From positions 1-41,322 of IMG/VR virus record IMGVR_UViG_3300048822_000094: a DNA stretch of 41,322 nucleotides; one strand, written 5' to 3'. This document shows positions 25,518-34,108 of the stretch, piece by piece. The notes under the pieces are model-generated. The model was not told the DNA's origin. It did not search any database and saw only the letters and a list, made by a program, of their open reading frames with translations. The stretch is from a virus. Each line of letters starts with the position of its first letter. Position 1 is the first letter of the stretch. The translations under genes were made by a program, and so were the position numbers.

Positions 25518-26201
25518 TTACTGCACCGTGTACAGTAAGTTGACCATGAAGCTGGTCGTGGTAGCCACGCTCGTGCCAACATTCGAGATAAGTACGCTAT
25601 CGCCTGAAGCGCAACCCTGCCCAAAAGCGGTGGAAGTCAGGTTGCCGCCGGTGGCGATGGTCGTAGACGAATAGGGGTAAAACGCTGATAGGGAAATACC
25701 GCTGTTTAGATACGCGATAGGTACCGACATCAGGATGTTACCGCTCGTACACACGATCATAATGCGGGTAGCCGCAGAAGGAGACCCGCCGAGAGGTAAA
25801 AGAGAAACATTTTCAGGATAAATTGTACGCCCTGAAAGGCCGGAAATAAGTGGGAAACCGCCAGTAGCATTTACGCTTGCGACAACAACGTTCTGCACGG
25901 TTGCCTGGACTAGGGGGTTTGCCTGGACACCGGTACTGAAAGTCGTCGAACTTACATCCGTACCGTTACCAGGTATGGAAGCAGCGCCCGGGTATTTGGT
26001 TGAAATACCCACGGTCTGCGTGGATATGATCGACAGCATCTGATTAAATGCGTCTGTCAGGTTAAACGGTGATTGCGTGATATAGGTAAGTGGAAAAGCA
26101 GAACCGCCAAGCTGGTCGATAACGCCTATAGCAGCAGCGGGAATAAGAAGCGCGCACGCGAGGGCGAGCAGCTTCTTACGGAAGGTGTTTAGAAAGCGCA
26201 T
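25518..26201 (-). CDS. Secreted tail-like beta-rich protein
   Basis: The start at 26201 follows GGAGG by a few bases (the reading from 26213 would include that site). The 227-residue protein starts MRFLNTFRKK, then a hydrophobic segment (residues 11-26, LLALACALLIPAAAIG) typical of a signal peptide or anchor. The rest is Ser/Thr/Gly/Val-rich beta structure with two cysteines about 50 residues apart, which fits an exported fold. Its C-terminal half resembles the small beta-sandwich virion protein at 503-796 in general style. It is coupled to the O-antigen-ligase-like gene. It may be a virion protein, a periplasmic partner or a surface factor. Confidence 0.6.
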   Translation of the reverse strand: MRFLNTFRKKLLALACALLIPAAAIGVIDQLGGSAFPLTYITQSPFNLTDAFNQMLSIISTQTVGISTKYPGAASIPGNGTDVSSTTFSTGVQANPLVQATVQNVVVASVNATGGFPLISGLSGRTIYPENVSLLPLGGSPSAATRIMIVCTSGNILMSVPIAYLNSGISLSAFYPYSSTTIATGGNLTSTAFGQGCASGDSVLISNVGTSVATTTSFMVNLLYTVQ

Positions 26202-26256
26202 AATTTCCTCCATGCGGTAAAAGTCTGATTACCCCGTATTCCCAAATATATCACAA

Positions 26257-26565
26257 CTACGCTTTCCGTAAAGCTAAAAGATTGTATCGTGCTGCATGTG
26301 TCCTTGCTTCAAGGCAAAGAGAAAATAATTCTGCTTCTTCGGCGGATTCTAGGTACATTATGCAACGGTGATTGTGGTAAAGGCACACACCTGCAAAATC
26401 CCACCCTCGGCATAATTTTAGTGGTGGTAAAAGGCTGGTTTTCTTTTTGTTTTTACCTTTATTCAGTGCATTAGCTATATCCGCCGCGCGTTTTTCAGTT
26501 GAATAATAAGCTATAAGCTTACCTTCAAAGTATATGCGGTTTTTTTTGTTTGTAAATTGGGTCAT
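26257..26565 (-). CDS. Small unknown protein after the primase-helicase
   Basis: The start is at 26565, forming an ATGA overlap with the primase stop; a longer reading would lie inside the primase gene. The 102-residue basic protein has an N-terminal strand pattern (NRIYFEGKLIAYYSTEKRAADIA) that resembles a small beta-hairpin domain with a following helix. Three cysteines and CLYHNHRCIMYL lie in the middle, and a C-terminal helix is Ala/Leu-rich. No family is recognised. Because of the coupling it is likely co-expressed with the replication proteins. Confidence 0.55.
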   Translation of the reverse strand: MTQFTNKKNRIYFEGKLIAYYSTEKRAADIANALNKGKNKKKTSLLPPLKLCRGWDFAGVCLYHNHRCIMYLESAEEAELFSLCLEARTHAARYNLLALRKA

Positions 26566-29303
26566 TTGCGCAACGCTAAAACTGAAGCATGTTCCACTTC
26601 CTTCTCCGTTGCCTGCAATCCCCCGCTTAAAGCTGGATTTGCCATATCTATTTCGCAGCAATATATACGTGACGAGGCGAATTTAGTCCCGGCGCCTAGG
26701 GTCACATATTTTTTTCTTTCCTTTAAGCATCTTAGCTCTGTAAGCCTGTCCAGGAATTCTTCAAACATGATGCCGCGTTTAGTGCACCACTCCTGCAACG
26801 CTTCCCGACTTACGTACATCGTGGAGGTATCGCGCTCCATGCGGATTATTAACTTATGCGTAGGTTCAAGCTCGACCAAAACCGGCCCGCTCGTGCGTTT
26901 GAAAGCATGCGGGACAACCAGAGTTGACCGCAAATTATCAGACAGGAACGTATTAAGCTGGGATCCGCCATCCCCGGCGGTTGACTCAACCATACGCGTA
27001 CTGGCTTGCTTTACCGCCCAGTCCATAAGACGTTTAACGTCGAAGTGCATTATCCCCCACTGGGTCAAAATAAGCGCAGCGACTTCTACCGTGGACAGCA
27101 GCCATACAAGAAAGCGATGCTCCGCCTGCGTTTGAAGCGTGGCTCTATATTTCATAATTGTCGTGCCGGGCTGTTCTTCAGTCCCTCCCAGCATCGTGGC
27201 TAAAAATTCGACTATTTTGGTTACGGTAATTATCTGGGCAAACCGTCGTCCTGCATGCCCCCTATGCCGCATCATTTCGCGCGTGAGTCCGCTAAAATTT
27301 TCGAACGTTTTATTATCCGGTCGGGGCACGCGGATTTCAAAAATACGCCGTGATGCCGGGTCGTCTATAGGTCTTATGAGATCTACAAGTGAGTGATTGG
27401 ATACGGATATTAGGATTGTCTGGAAGCGGTCTACCATCACCTGCGCGCCTTTCATATTTAGCCGTCCGCGGTCGCAGCCCACTGTAAATTTCTTTATGCA
27501 CGCTGCGGCGATATTGGGATCGCGTTGGTGCATTTCTTCTGTGACGCGTGGCAAGTTGCACCCGCGCACTAAATCTTCAATCAAACGGTTTTCAGTAAAG
27601 TTGCCCGTGTCCACGACGGATTTCAAGTCACCCCATACGGACGCAATAGCCTCGGTAGTAGGCGATTTGCCTGTACCGGACTTTTCACTTACAAGCGACA
27701 GTATTGAACCGCCGTCCCCCATACCGGCGCAGAAGGGCATTAATGTCGAAGCAAAGCTGCATACGACGGCAAACAGATGGGCTTCCATACCTATCTGCCC
27801 GAGTTTATCCGCGCGCTGCGTCCACTCTTCCAACGAGCCTCCAACGGGGAGTGCCATAGGCGCGATGTAAGGTTGCAGCTTATCTGTCCCGAAAGCTTTT
27901 TGCGGAACACCGTTTTTTATAAGCACGTCGCCCACCAGGAATGCGCTAAAATTATCTTTCCAGCCAAACTGGTTGTAGCGTATGATTTCTTCACCGTTTT
28001 CTCTAAGCATGACTTCCACCTTCCGTGTGTAGGTTTTAAAATATTTATCCATGCCGGGTTCCAAACTGGCACCCCCGCGCTTGAATAGCTCTGCATACCA
28101 GTTTTGGCCGTTCATTTCTGCGGCACTTAAAAGTAGCTCCATCCATCCTTTTTGCGGGTGGTATTTCTTGAACATGTACGAATTATTCTGGGCGTCGCCC
28201 TCGTCATTCATAATGGCACCGGGGAAAATAGGAAACCTGGATACGAGACGCCAGAAAATTTCTTCGTCTTCCTCGATACGTACTTCCAGTTGCTGCTGGC
28301 CATTCCAACGGAAACCGGGCACTTGCGGCAGTAATTGCTGTTGTTCGACAGGCAGTATTGGCGGGTGACTGGTTAAGTGAGTCTGGTAGCAGCCCGCTAC
28401 TGTTTTACGTACCTTATCTTCCGGTAGCGGCGGCAGGTTGCAGTTATTCCATGCGATACACGTATCTATGGCTTGCCGGAGATCCATACGTCCCGCGGGG
28501 CTAAAACACCAGCCTGCCCGCCGCTTGAGTTCCTCCGTCCTCTGCCCGTCAGGGTAGCCTTGCGTCATACTGATAGACGAGCCTTTACTCAGGCCGCCTA
28601 GAAGGGCGTCGTTTACAGACGGATTACTTATGCCCTGCGGCGCAATTCCTAACGGTTTCCGTATATCCTCTTTGCTAGGTTGCCCGGATAGTAGGGATAC
28701 GTGTGCCTCCAGTACCTGCGTAATAAAGCCCAGCGTATCGTTTTCCCCAAACTCACCTTCTTCTATCTCGACCCGTCTCGCCTCAGGAAGTTTGCGATTA
28801 AATGTTTCTGGGGGTCGAAGAATGGAGGCAATGTCGGCGGTGCGGGACCCATCCGCGTGCAACCCTTGCGACTCTGTAAGCGCTTTAAGTTGCTTAGAAA
28901 CAGCGCACCAGGTAGCGCTGTCGATAGCGCGGTCAAGAATCCAGTAGGCATGCAGGCCAGAACCCGACTTAACCAACCCTGGGTATACAAGACCTGCCCG
29001 GTCGCAGAATCCATCGAGAGAAATGATTGCTTGTTCGACTGTTGCATAAGGTTTACCCTCTCCTACATCTATATCCAGCCAGAAAGACTTCGCCCAGCCC
29101 GCGTTTACTTGCCGTCGGTTCTGAACTGTTTTAAACGACGCGCAGGCGAAATACGCCGTTTGCCCGCGCGCATCAATGTCACGTATCGTAGCTGCCAATT
29201 CATCGAAGGATTCTGTAAAGTAGTGTTTTTTATTTGGAAACTCTACCGCACACTTAAACCCCTCATGCGGAAGAACCAGCTTTAGAAACTCTCCCAAGCG
29301 CAT
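26562..29303 (-). CDS. Primase-helicase, AEP primase fused to DUF927-type ATPase
   Basis: The 913-residue protein is a probable two-part replication initiator. Residues about 1-175 form an archaeo-eukaryotic primase-like domain with the metal acids D77 and D79 (FWLDIDVG), the SGSGLHAYW motif at 113-121 and DIASILRPPETFN at 157-169. Residues about 255-310 look like a PriCT helical linker (RKTVAGCYQTH). From about 345 on there is a DUF927-type helicase with Walker A EKSGTGKSP at 540-548, in a region typical of SF3-like ATPases. It would synthesise primers and unwind DNA at the phage origin. It overlaps the HTH gene by 41 bases. Confidence 0.82.
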   Translation of the reverse strand: MRLGEFLKLVLPHEGFKCAVEFPNKKHYFTESFDELAATIRDIDARGQTAYFACASFKTVQNRRQVNAGWAKSFWLDIDVGEGKPYATVEQAIISLDGFCDRAGLVYPGLVKSGSGLHAYWILDRAIDSATWCAVSKQLKALTESQGLHADGSRTADIASILRPPETFNRKLPEARRVEIEEGEFGENDTLGFITQVLEAHVSLLSGQPSKEDIRKPLGIAPQGISNPSVNDALLGGLSKGSSISMTQGYPDGQRTEELKRRAGWCFSPAGRMDLRQAIDTCIAWNNCNLPPLPEDKVRKTVAGCYQTHLTSHPPILPVEQQQLLPQVPGFRWNGQQQLEVRIEEDEEIFWRLVSRFPIFPGAIMNDEGDAQNNSYMFKKYHPQKGWMELLLSAAEMNGQNWYAELFKRGGASLEPGMDKYFKTYTRKVEVMLRENGEEIIRYNQFGWKDNFSAFLVGDVLIKNGVPQKAFGTDKLQPYIAPMALPVGGSLEEWTQRADKLGQIGMEAHLFAVVCSFASTLMPFCAGMGDGGSILSLVSEKSGTGKSPTTEAIASVWGDLKSVVDTGNFTENRLIEDLVRGCNLPRVTEEMHQRDPNIAAACIKKFTVGCDRGRLNMKGAQVMVDRFQTILISVSNHSLVDLIRPIDDPASRRIFEIRVPRPDNKTFENFSGLTREMMRHRGHAGRRFAQIITVTKIVEFLATMLGGTEEQPGTTIMKYRATLQTQAEHRFLVWLLSTVEVAALILTQWGIMHFDVKRLMDWAVKQASTRMVESTAGDGGSQLNTFLSDNLRSTLVVPHAFKRTSGPVLVELEPTHKLIIRMERDTSTMYVSREALQEWCTKRGIMFEEFLDRLTELRCLKERKKYVTLGAGTKFASSRIYCCEIDMANPALSGGLQATEKEVEHASVLALRK

Positions 29304-29571
29304 AGTCCCTCACCTTTTCGATGTATTTTTTTCTCTCGAATTGCGTAACAGACGGGGGGACAGGCAACGGACTATGCGCGCGTTTGAGCACTTTCATCAG
29401 CAAAATTATCCTGTCTTCCATGTGTTTGCGCCGAAGAGGGTGGGGTCTTTTATTTGTGCCGGCGATCCACGCATTAACGGTATTTTTGCTATATTCCAAC
29501 CATACCGCCAGTTCCGTTCGCGTGAACCCCGCTTTGGTGCATGCGATGCGTAGATACTCACTTAAGGTCAT
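29263..29571 (-). CDS. Helix-turn-helix DNA-binding protein, Cro/CI-like
   Basis: The 102-residue protein has an XRE-type helix-turn-helix near residues 12-42 (KAGFTRTELAVWLEYSKNTVNAWIAG), the usual spacing of this fold. The C-terminal half is basic and helical with no clear dimer domain. Its start forms an ATGA overlap with the stop of the upstream cysteine-cluster gene, and it overlaps the primase-helicase start by 41 bases. It could bind an origin or operator. Repressor function is not shown, and no partner integrase or lysogeny gene is visible. Confidence 0.7.
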   Translation of the reverse strand: MTLSEYLRIACTKAGFTRTELAVWLEYSKNTVNAWIAGTNKRPHPLRRKHMEDRIILLMKVLKRAHSPLPVPPSVTQFERKKYIEKVRDYALGRVSKAGSSA

Positions 29572-30686
29572 GTACTCATCGCCTTTGCAATGAGATCGTC
29601 GAGTGCGGCGTTAGTAACCGCCGGCGCCAGCACGGCGGCGTTCTGAGGTGATACCGGAGGGGCGGCACGGCGACCGACTGTGAGGAATGAAGGCGTGGCA
29701 GGCGGCGGGTTAGCTGGAGTAGCGGGAGGCTGTGCGGGCACTCCTGCTACTCCAGCGGTGGCCGCTTGCGCGGATCCTGTCATTTCCGCCTTTGTCCGGC
29801 GGGTACGTTTTGGGGGTTCCACCGGAGCCGTATTTGCTGGCGGGGTTTGTGGAGCCAGGGCAGGCGGCAAAGTTGGGGCAGGCGGCGGTAATTGCGCACG
29901 CTGCGGCTGGGCTGCAATAACTGACGTTGCCGCTGGTGCCACTCCTTGTGCGGGCTTGTCTTTCGCACCGATGCACAGCGACACTTCCTCGCTGCCCGTT
30001 ACTTCGAGCACATCTTCGAGCATTTCAGCCGTAATATAAGGCGATTCACCCTGTTGCATGACCGGTGTGCCGAAGGTAAGCTTGGGATAGTCCGAATTGG
30101 TGTCAAACGAAATACGCGTGATAATCGCGGAAGCAGGTATCTTTGCTGCCTTTAGCGATTTCACGTAGGCAGTCAAATTTGTCAATGAATCGCCGGGGAT
30201 ACGGAATTCAAACACCGGACCGTTGGTATTATTGGCAATAAGCACGGCCAATTTCTTCACATCCGCACAGGCCTTAATTTGCTTACCGGAAGCCTCAGAG
30301 ATTTTTGACCCCCATACGTTATTAGGGCAAGTTGCGCAAGAGGGAGACTGCGGGGATGCAGCCTGCGAAGACGGACCCACGCCGTTATCACTATAGCAAT
30401 CCGGTGCGCGGCCTTCCGCATTAGGGTCATATTTTGAAGCATAGTAAATCTTCGATGCGTTCGGGTTCGCCCCGACAATTACCACATCTAGAAAGAATTG
30501 CGGTACCAGCACTTCTTCGCCCTGCGGCGAGCAAAGACGGAATTTGCCGCCTTTGATGGATATGCGTGGCCATCCGCCGGATGAAAGCCCCCCGGCTGCG
30601 GCATCGTTCAAGCTTGCCAGGGACGTGTTGCCGAGCAGTGCCTGAAGATGCGCGGGAAGTTGGGTAGTCGTTAATGCGTTAGACAT
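29568..30686 (-). CDS. Putative single-stranded DNA-binding protein with cysteine cluster
   Basis: This 372-residue protein is placed amid the replication genes. Residues 35-230 look like a folded domain with a probable zinc site: DCYS near residue 96, CATCP (about 117-121) and ACAD near 139, a spacing I associate with phage single-stranded DNA-binding and repair proteins. Residues 250-350 are a long Ala/Pro/Gln-rich disordered linker, and the final 20 residues are a small hydrophobic helix with acidic residues (NAALDDLIAKAM). Such acidic C-tails recruit partners in SSBs. The start and the preceding gene's stop overlap by one base (TAATG). The SSB role is inferred. Confidence 0.55.
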   Translation of the reverse strand: MSNALTTTQLPAHLQALLGNTSLASLNDAAAGGLSSGGWPRISIKGGKFRLCSPQGEEVLVPQFFLDVVIVGANPNASKIYYASKYDPNAEGRAPDCYSDNGVGPSSQAASPQSPSCATCPNNVWGSKISEASGKQIKACADVKKLAVLIANNTNGPVFEFRIPGDSLTNLTAYVKSLKAAKIPASAIITRISFDTNSDYPKLTFGTPVMQQGESPYITAEMLEDVLEVTGSEEVSLCIGAKDKPAQGVAPAATSVIAAQPQRAQLPPPAPTLPPALAPQTPPANTAPVEPPKRTRRTKAEMTGSAQAATAGVAGVPAQPPATPANPPPATPSFLTVGRRAAPPVSPQNAAVLAPAVTNAALDDLIAKAMST

Positions 30687-31159
30687 TATACTCTCCTTAT
30701 GTTGATAACTGTTGTTGAATTCAGAGCGACACCAGGTACTTGCCCCTGATCGTTCTCCTGATAATCCGTGATGCCTTTCTTACCCACCCGGAAATCTACC
30801 ATGTCCCACATCGGCAGGTCACGGATTATTTGCGCGATGTGCTGCTTATCTACATCTTGTAGGTCTATGCCCGTAGAGGCCAGATATGTAGTAACGCCGG
30901 TTGCGGCGGGTGCAAACACAAAGTCCTTAAACGCGATCGGGTCTTGCAACTGGACTGATCGTTGCACAGCTTTAAACGCCGTCCCCGCTTTCGTCTTAAA
31001 GGCCTCGGCTCCTGTGGCGTTAAGCTGGTGCAATATGTAGTTCTCAATGCTGTCCATAGCCTCAGTAAGAGGCTTCATTTCCTCAGATTGCTTTTTGGCA
31101 AGCTCGGCCTTGCGGTCACGAAGCTCGATGTATTTTGATATTACCTGTTCAACGTCCAT
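30686..31159 (-). CDS. Conserved-looking phage protein of unknown function
   Basis: The 157-residue protein has a helical N-terminus (residues 1-45, DVEQVISKYIELRDRK and a Lys/Glu stretch). A mixed domain follows, whose end reads W-D-M-V-D-F-R-V-G-K-K-G and then GVALNSTTVINIRRV. This sequence style recurs beside helicases in podovirus replication blocks, but I cannot name a family with confidence. Stop and start of neighbours overlap by one base (TAATG), so it is co-translated with the cysteine-cluster protein. A replication or recombination accessory role is the likely setting. Confidence 0.55.
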   Translation of the reverse strand: MDVEQVISKYIELRDRKAELAKKQSEEMKPLTEAMDSIENYILHQLNATGAEAFKTKAGTAFKAVQRSVQLQDPIAFKDFVFAPAATGVTTYLASTGIDLQDVDKQHIAQIIRDLPMWDMVDFRVGKKGITDYQENDQGQVPGVALNSTTVINIRRV

Positions 31160-31161
31160 TT

Positions 31162-32745
31162 TTATCCCTCTTTCACTAAATCCAACACTAAACCTTGCAT
31201 CTTTTCACGCCCGTCGAGGCGCCTGAAGATTTCACGTTCGACCGGTGTTGCTGCAAGTCGAACAATAAGCATTGCGTTTTTCTGCCCCGGCCTATCCATG
31301 CGCCGGTTTGCCTGCTGGTAAAGCTCAGGCTTATCAGTAGGGCCATACCATATTGTAGTGTCAGCAGCGGTAAGAGTGAGCCCGTGAGCCATAGTTCCGG
31401 GATCAGCGACAATGATTCGCGGGTTGGTCCCATCCTGGAAGCCTTTAAATATCTCGTTTCTGTCTTTCGCACTGACCGCTCCTGTTATCTTTGCGACTGA
31501 ATAGCGTTTATGTAGTTCATGATATAGTAGGTTTATGACGCTTGTCAACGGGGCAAATATAATTATTTTTGCCGGTGCCTCTTCGATGATTTCTTCCAGC
31601 ACCGCAAGCCGGGGCGCGCAATCGACCTTATGTACCTCGTGGTCAGGGCCATACACGGCACCGCAAGCAATCTGGATAAGCTTCATCCGCAGTGTCGCTT
31701 CGTTTATTGCGTTTATCTGCCCGGCGCCGACCTGGGTGCGTAAATTTTGTTTGAGCTCTTCGTACGCTTTCTTCTGTAAGGGCGAGAGCTCGACGTCACG
31801 AGTCTCAATCATGACCTCAGGTAAGTCAAAGCAATCGTCACGCGCAAAGCGAATAGACGGTTGCAGCACCTGGGCAGCAAGAGCCGGGCCTTCGCGCTTG
31901 GGCACCCATTTAAATTGGCTTACCCGCGTCATTGTGCGTTCGCGCAAACCCAGATACGCTTCGGTATAATCCTTGCGTACGATGCGCGCCTGGCTCCAGG
32001 CGTTCGTCGGTTCTACCGGCGTGGGCGTCCCCGTGAGCCAAAAGACGTACGGTTTGTCTGCAATGACCTTTCGGAGTACTTTATACCGGTTGGTATTTCC
32101 GTCTTTGTATACTGATCCCTCATCGACGACGACGGCGTTGAAGTCAGGGTTGTCTTTAATGAACGTAGCAATATCACCAAGCTGATAGCCACGAGTAGAT
32201 TTAACACTGCCCACGCCAAGCCCGTCGTGGTTAATGATATAGAAATCGGCTGATTTAGTGGCAAGCTCAAGACGTTTAGCGCGGTCACCATAGAGCACAC
32301 TAAGTTCGCGGCGGCCAAGAAAGTGATTGCGTATTTCATCTTCCCATACCCTGTAAATGGTTGATAATGGTGATAGTATAAGCACTTTCTTAACGGCCCC
32401 CTGTCCCATCAGGTAGTCGAGCGCCCAGAGGGTCGCCATTGTTTTACCTGTACCCATGTCGGCCAGATTGAAGCAACGGGGATGCAGTGTCATGAACGCT
32501 GCCATCTGGCGCTGGTGGTCGAAAGGCTTAGGTATTTTGTGCGGGTTGCTCGGCCAATCATAGCCCGTCAGAATAGGGCTATAAGCCTCGTAGCCCATGT
32601 GCCGCATTACCTGCATAGAATGGAGGTCGTGGGGGATAACAACGTGGTGGCCGTTAAGCCGGCGCGCCTCAGGCAGCACTTCGCAGATACGCGCAACGTC
32701 CACGCCGGAATAAATGACGGCTTTATGTTCGGGGCTATATATCAT
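31162..32745 (-). CDS. SNF2-type superfamily II helicase
   Basis: The start is at 32745, giving an ATGA overlap with the VRR-NUC stop; an upstream methionine at 32763 is less likely. The 527-residue protein has the full set of helicase motifs: ADMGTGKT (95-102), VVVDEGS with D208/E209 (DEGS instead of DEAH), LTGTPTP (237-243) and a C-terminal QANRRMDRPGQ arginine-finger motif. This set is typical of SNF2-like translocases found in phages. It would remodel or unwind DNA at replication or repair forks. Its neighbours are two nucleases and the DNA polymerase, suggesting a recombination module. Confidence 0.9.
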   Translation of the reverse strand: MIYSPEHKAVIYSGVDVARICEVLPEARRLNGHHVVIPHDLHSMQVMRHMGYEAYSPILTGYDWPSNPHKIPKPFDHQRQMAAFMTLHPRCFNLADMGTGKTMATLWALDYLMGQGAVKKVLILSPLSTIYRVWEDEIRNHFLGRRELSVLYGDRAKRLELATKSADFYIINHDGLGVGSVKSTRGYQLGDIATFIKDNPDFNAVVVDEGSVYKDGNTNRYKVLRKVIADKPYVFWLTGTPTPVEPTNAWSQARIVRKDYTEAYLGLRERTMTRVSQFKWVPKREGPALAAQVLQPSIRFARDDCFDLPEVMIETRDVELSPLQKKAYEELKQNLRTQVGAGQINAINEATLRMKLIQIACGAVYGPDHEVHKVDCAPRLAVLEEIIEEAPAKIIIFAPLTSVINLLYHELHKRYSVAKITGAVSAKDRNEIFKGFQDGTNPRIIVADPGTMAHGLTLTAADTTIWYGPTDKPELYQQANRRMDRPGQKNAMLIVRLAATPVEREIFRRLDGREKMQGLVLDLVKEG

Positions 32746-33050
32746 TCGTCCACGTAACCCCAACTCTCAAACCAGTTTTTTACCGTCTCGATGGTGCTCG
32801 TAGTCCACAAGAAACACGCAGCACCCCCCGCGTCAATAATTGCTTCATGCTCACGCTGTTGCCAGGGCGATATTTTGCCGTTTTTGCTTTTTGTCTCGAT
32901 GCTAAAGAAGTGACCTTTATAGCATCCCATAAAGTCAGGGATGCCTTTGCGACCATACCCCATCATCATTGGGCAAAAGTACCAGCAATCCGGCCCCAGT
33001 GATTTTAGGAAAATCTTTACTTCTTCCTTTATTTTTCCTTCAGGAGTCAT
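32742..33050 (-). CDS. VRR-NUC domain nuclease
   Basis: The start is at 33050, where the sequence MTPEGKIKEEV begins; the longer reading starts inside the upstream gene. The 102-residue protein is a stand-alone VRR-NUC fold. It has the GIPDF motif near residue 37, IETK near 52-55 (PD-(D/E)xK-type acid and lysine) and a GKISPWQQ segment after it. Such proteins act as structure-specific nucleases on branched DNA. It overlaps the upstream gene by 11 bases and the helicase start by the ATGA signal, so the trio is probably co-translated. Confidence 0.85.
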   Translation of the reverse strand: MTPEGKIKEEVKIFLKSLGPDCWYFCPMMMGYGRKGIPDFMGCYKGHFFSIETKSKNGKISPWQQREHEAIIDAGGAACFLWTTSTIETVKNWFESWGYVDE

Positions 33051-33333
33051 ACTTAACCCCTTGCGTACTCTGCAAGGCGCTACCCGCTTTTGGCGCACCT
33101 ATAATCTGGCCTATAAGCACCCACAGATTCATTAAATTATTCACGGACATAGCCACCGCTGTGCGGGGGTATGCTTTTTTCTCCGGCACCAACTCTTCAA
33201 AGAAAGTAATCCGCGCAACTTGGTTGGCCTCGGCGGCAATCTCAAAACTGTTGACCAAGACCGCCGGAGGCAAACGTGGCGTGTCAGTGTTACCCATGGG
33301 CGGCATTTTAGGCTGTTCAAGTGTATCAGTCAT
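33040..33333 (-). CDS. Small unknown protein of the recombination cluster
   Basis: The 97-residue protein has AGGAG about twelve bases before its start. Its N-terminus is Pro/Thr-rich. Residues 30-80 contain RITFFEELVPEKKAYPRTAV and a hydrophobic helix with LMNLWVLIGQII, vaguely like DUF3467-type proteins. That resemblance is weak. The end overlaps the VRR-NUC start. A DNA-repair accessory role is suggested only by its neighbours. Confidence 0.5.
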   Translation of the reverse strand: MTDTLEQPKMPPMGNTDTPRLPPAVLVNSFEIAAEANQVARITFFEELVPEKKAYPRTAVAMSVNNLMNLWVLIGQIIGAPKAGSALQSTQGVKYDS

Positions 33334-33343
33334 TTTGTTTATA

Positions 33344-34030
33344 TTAACTCCTATTAAACTCGCAGGTTTTTACCGGGCACCAGCCGCATAAGCCCGATGG
33401 TTGCGCCTGCCACGTCATTGTCGCAAGCGCGCGCTCCATTTTCTGGATCTTCACCAGTATATCCGTCCATATTGCCCTGGTATCCGTGGCATCAAAACTA
33501 TACGGCTGGCCCACTTCATTGCTCTCCAGGTACAGATTGACGCCAACAATACGCTTCACCGTGGGGAAATGCTTAAAGAGGAACGCGGCCATAATTTTAT
33601 GCTGCGCATCACCAATATTGTACTTCTTCCCTTCGTTATTCTTGCCCGTCTTCCAGTCAAAAACCAGTATGGAGTCATTTACCTTAAGCACCACGTCTGC
33701 AGCCGACCGCCCCCATACATCCCTGTCAAAAAACCCGCAGGGCTTAAATTCTTTCGTCAAGCCCATTTTTAACTCCGCATACACTTTCGTCCCCGGCTTG
33801 TAAGCATTAATGACCGACTGCACCATGGAGTTATATTTCTGGTACGCTTCCGGCAGCGGCTTGTCGTGCTTGATCCGTTCCTCCAGCGCCTTATGCACTG
33901 CGTTGCCGTGCTCGCTTGCGGGCGACGGGGGTTCCTTCTCCTTCAAGATATATTTGTGAAAAGCCGATTTTGGGCAATTTTCGAACTTGTCCAGCATGCT
34001 GTATGACCACGGGGGGAGGGCAAAACTCAT
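33344..34030 (-). CDS. RecB/Cas4-type nuclease with likely iron-sulfur cluster
   Basis: I choose the start at 34030, after GGGGTGG; the longer reading begins in the spacer. The 228-residue protein is a PD-(D/E)xK nuclease of the RecB/Cas4/AddB group. It has HGNAVHKALE near residues 41-50, AADVVLKVND with its aspartate, and VFDWKTGK with catalytic lysine. Four cysteines are placed as in iron-sulfur nucleases: C19 near the N-terminus, then C215, C218 and C223 at the end. It probably acts on DNA ends as an exonuclease in recombination. No CRISPR array or other Cas gene is present. Confidence 0.85.
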   Translation of the reverse strand: MSFALPPWSYSMLDKFENCPKSAFHKYILKEKEPPSPASEHGNAVHKALEERIKHDKPLPEAYQKYNSMVQSVINAYKPGTKVYAELKMGLTKEFKPCGFFDRDVWGRSAADVVLKVNDSILVFDWKTGKNNEGKKYNIGDAQHKIMAAFLFKHFPTVKRIVGVNLYLESNEVGQPYSFDATDTRAIWTDILVKIQKMERALATMTWQAQPSGLCGWCPVKTCEFNRS

Positions 34031-34108
34031 TGGCCACCCCGCACAAAGTGATATAGGCATGCCACAAGCATTACGCCGGGAAACCCGACGCACCCGACCC
34101 ATACGGCA

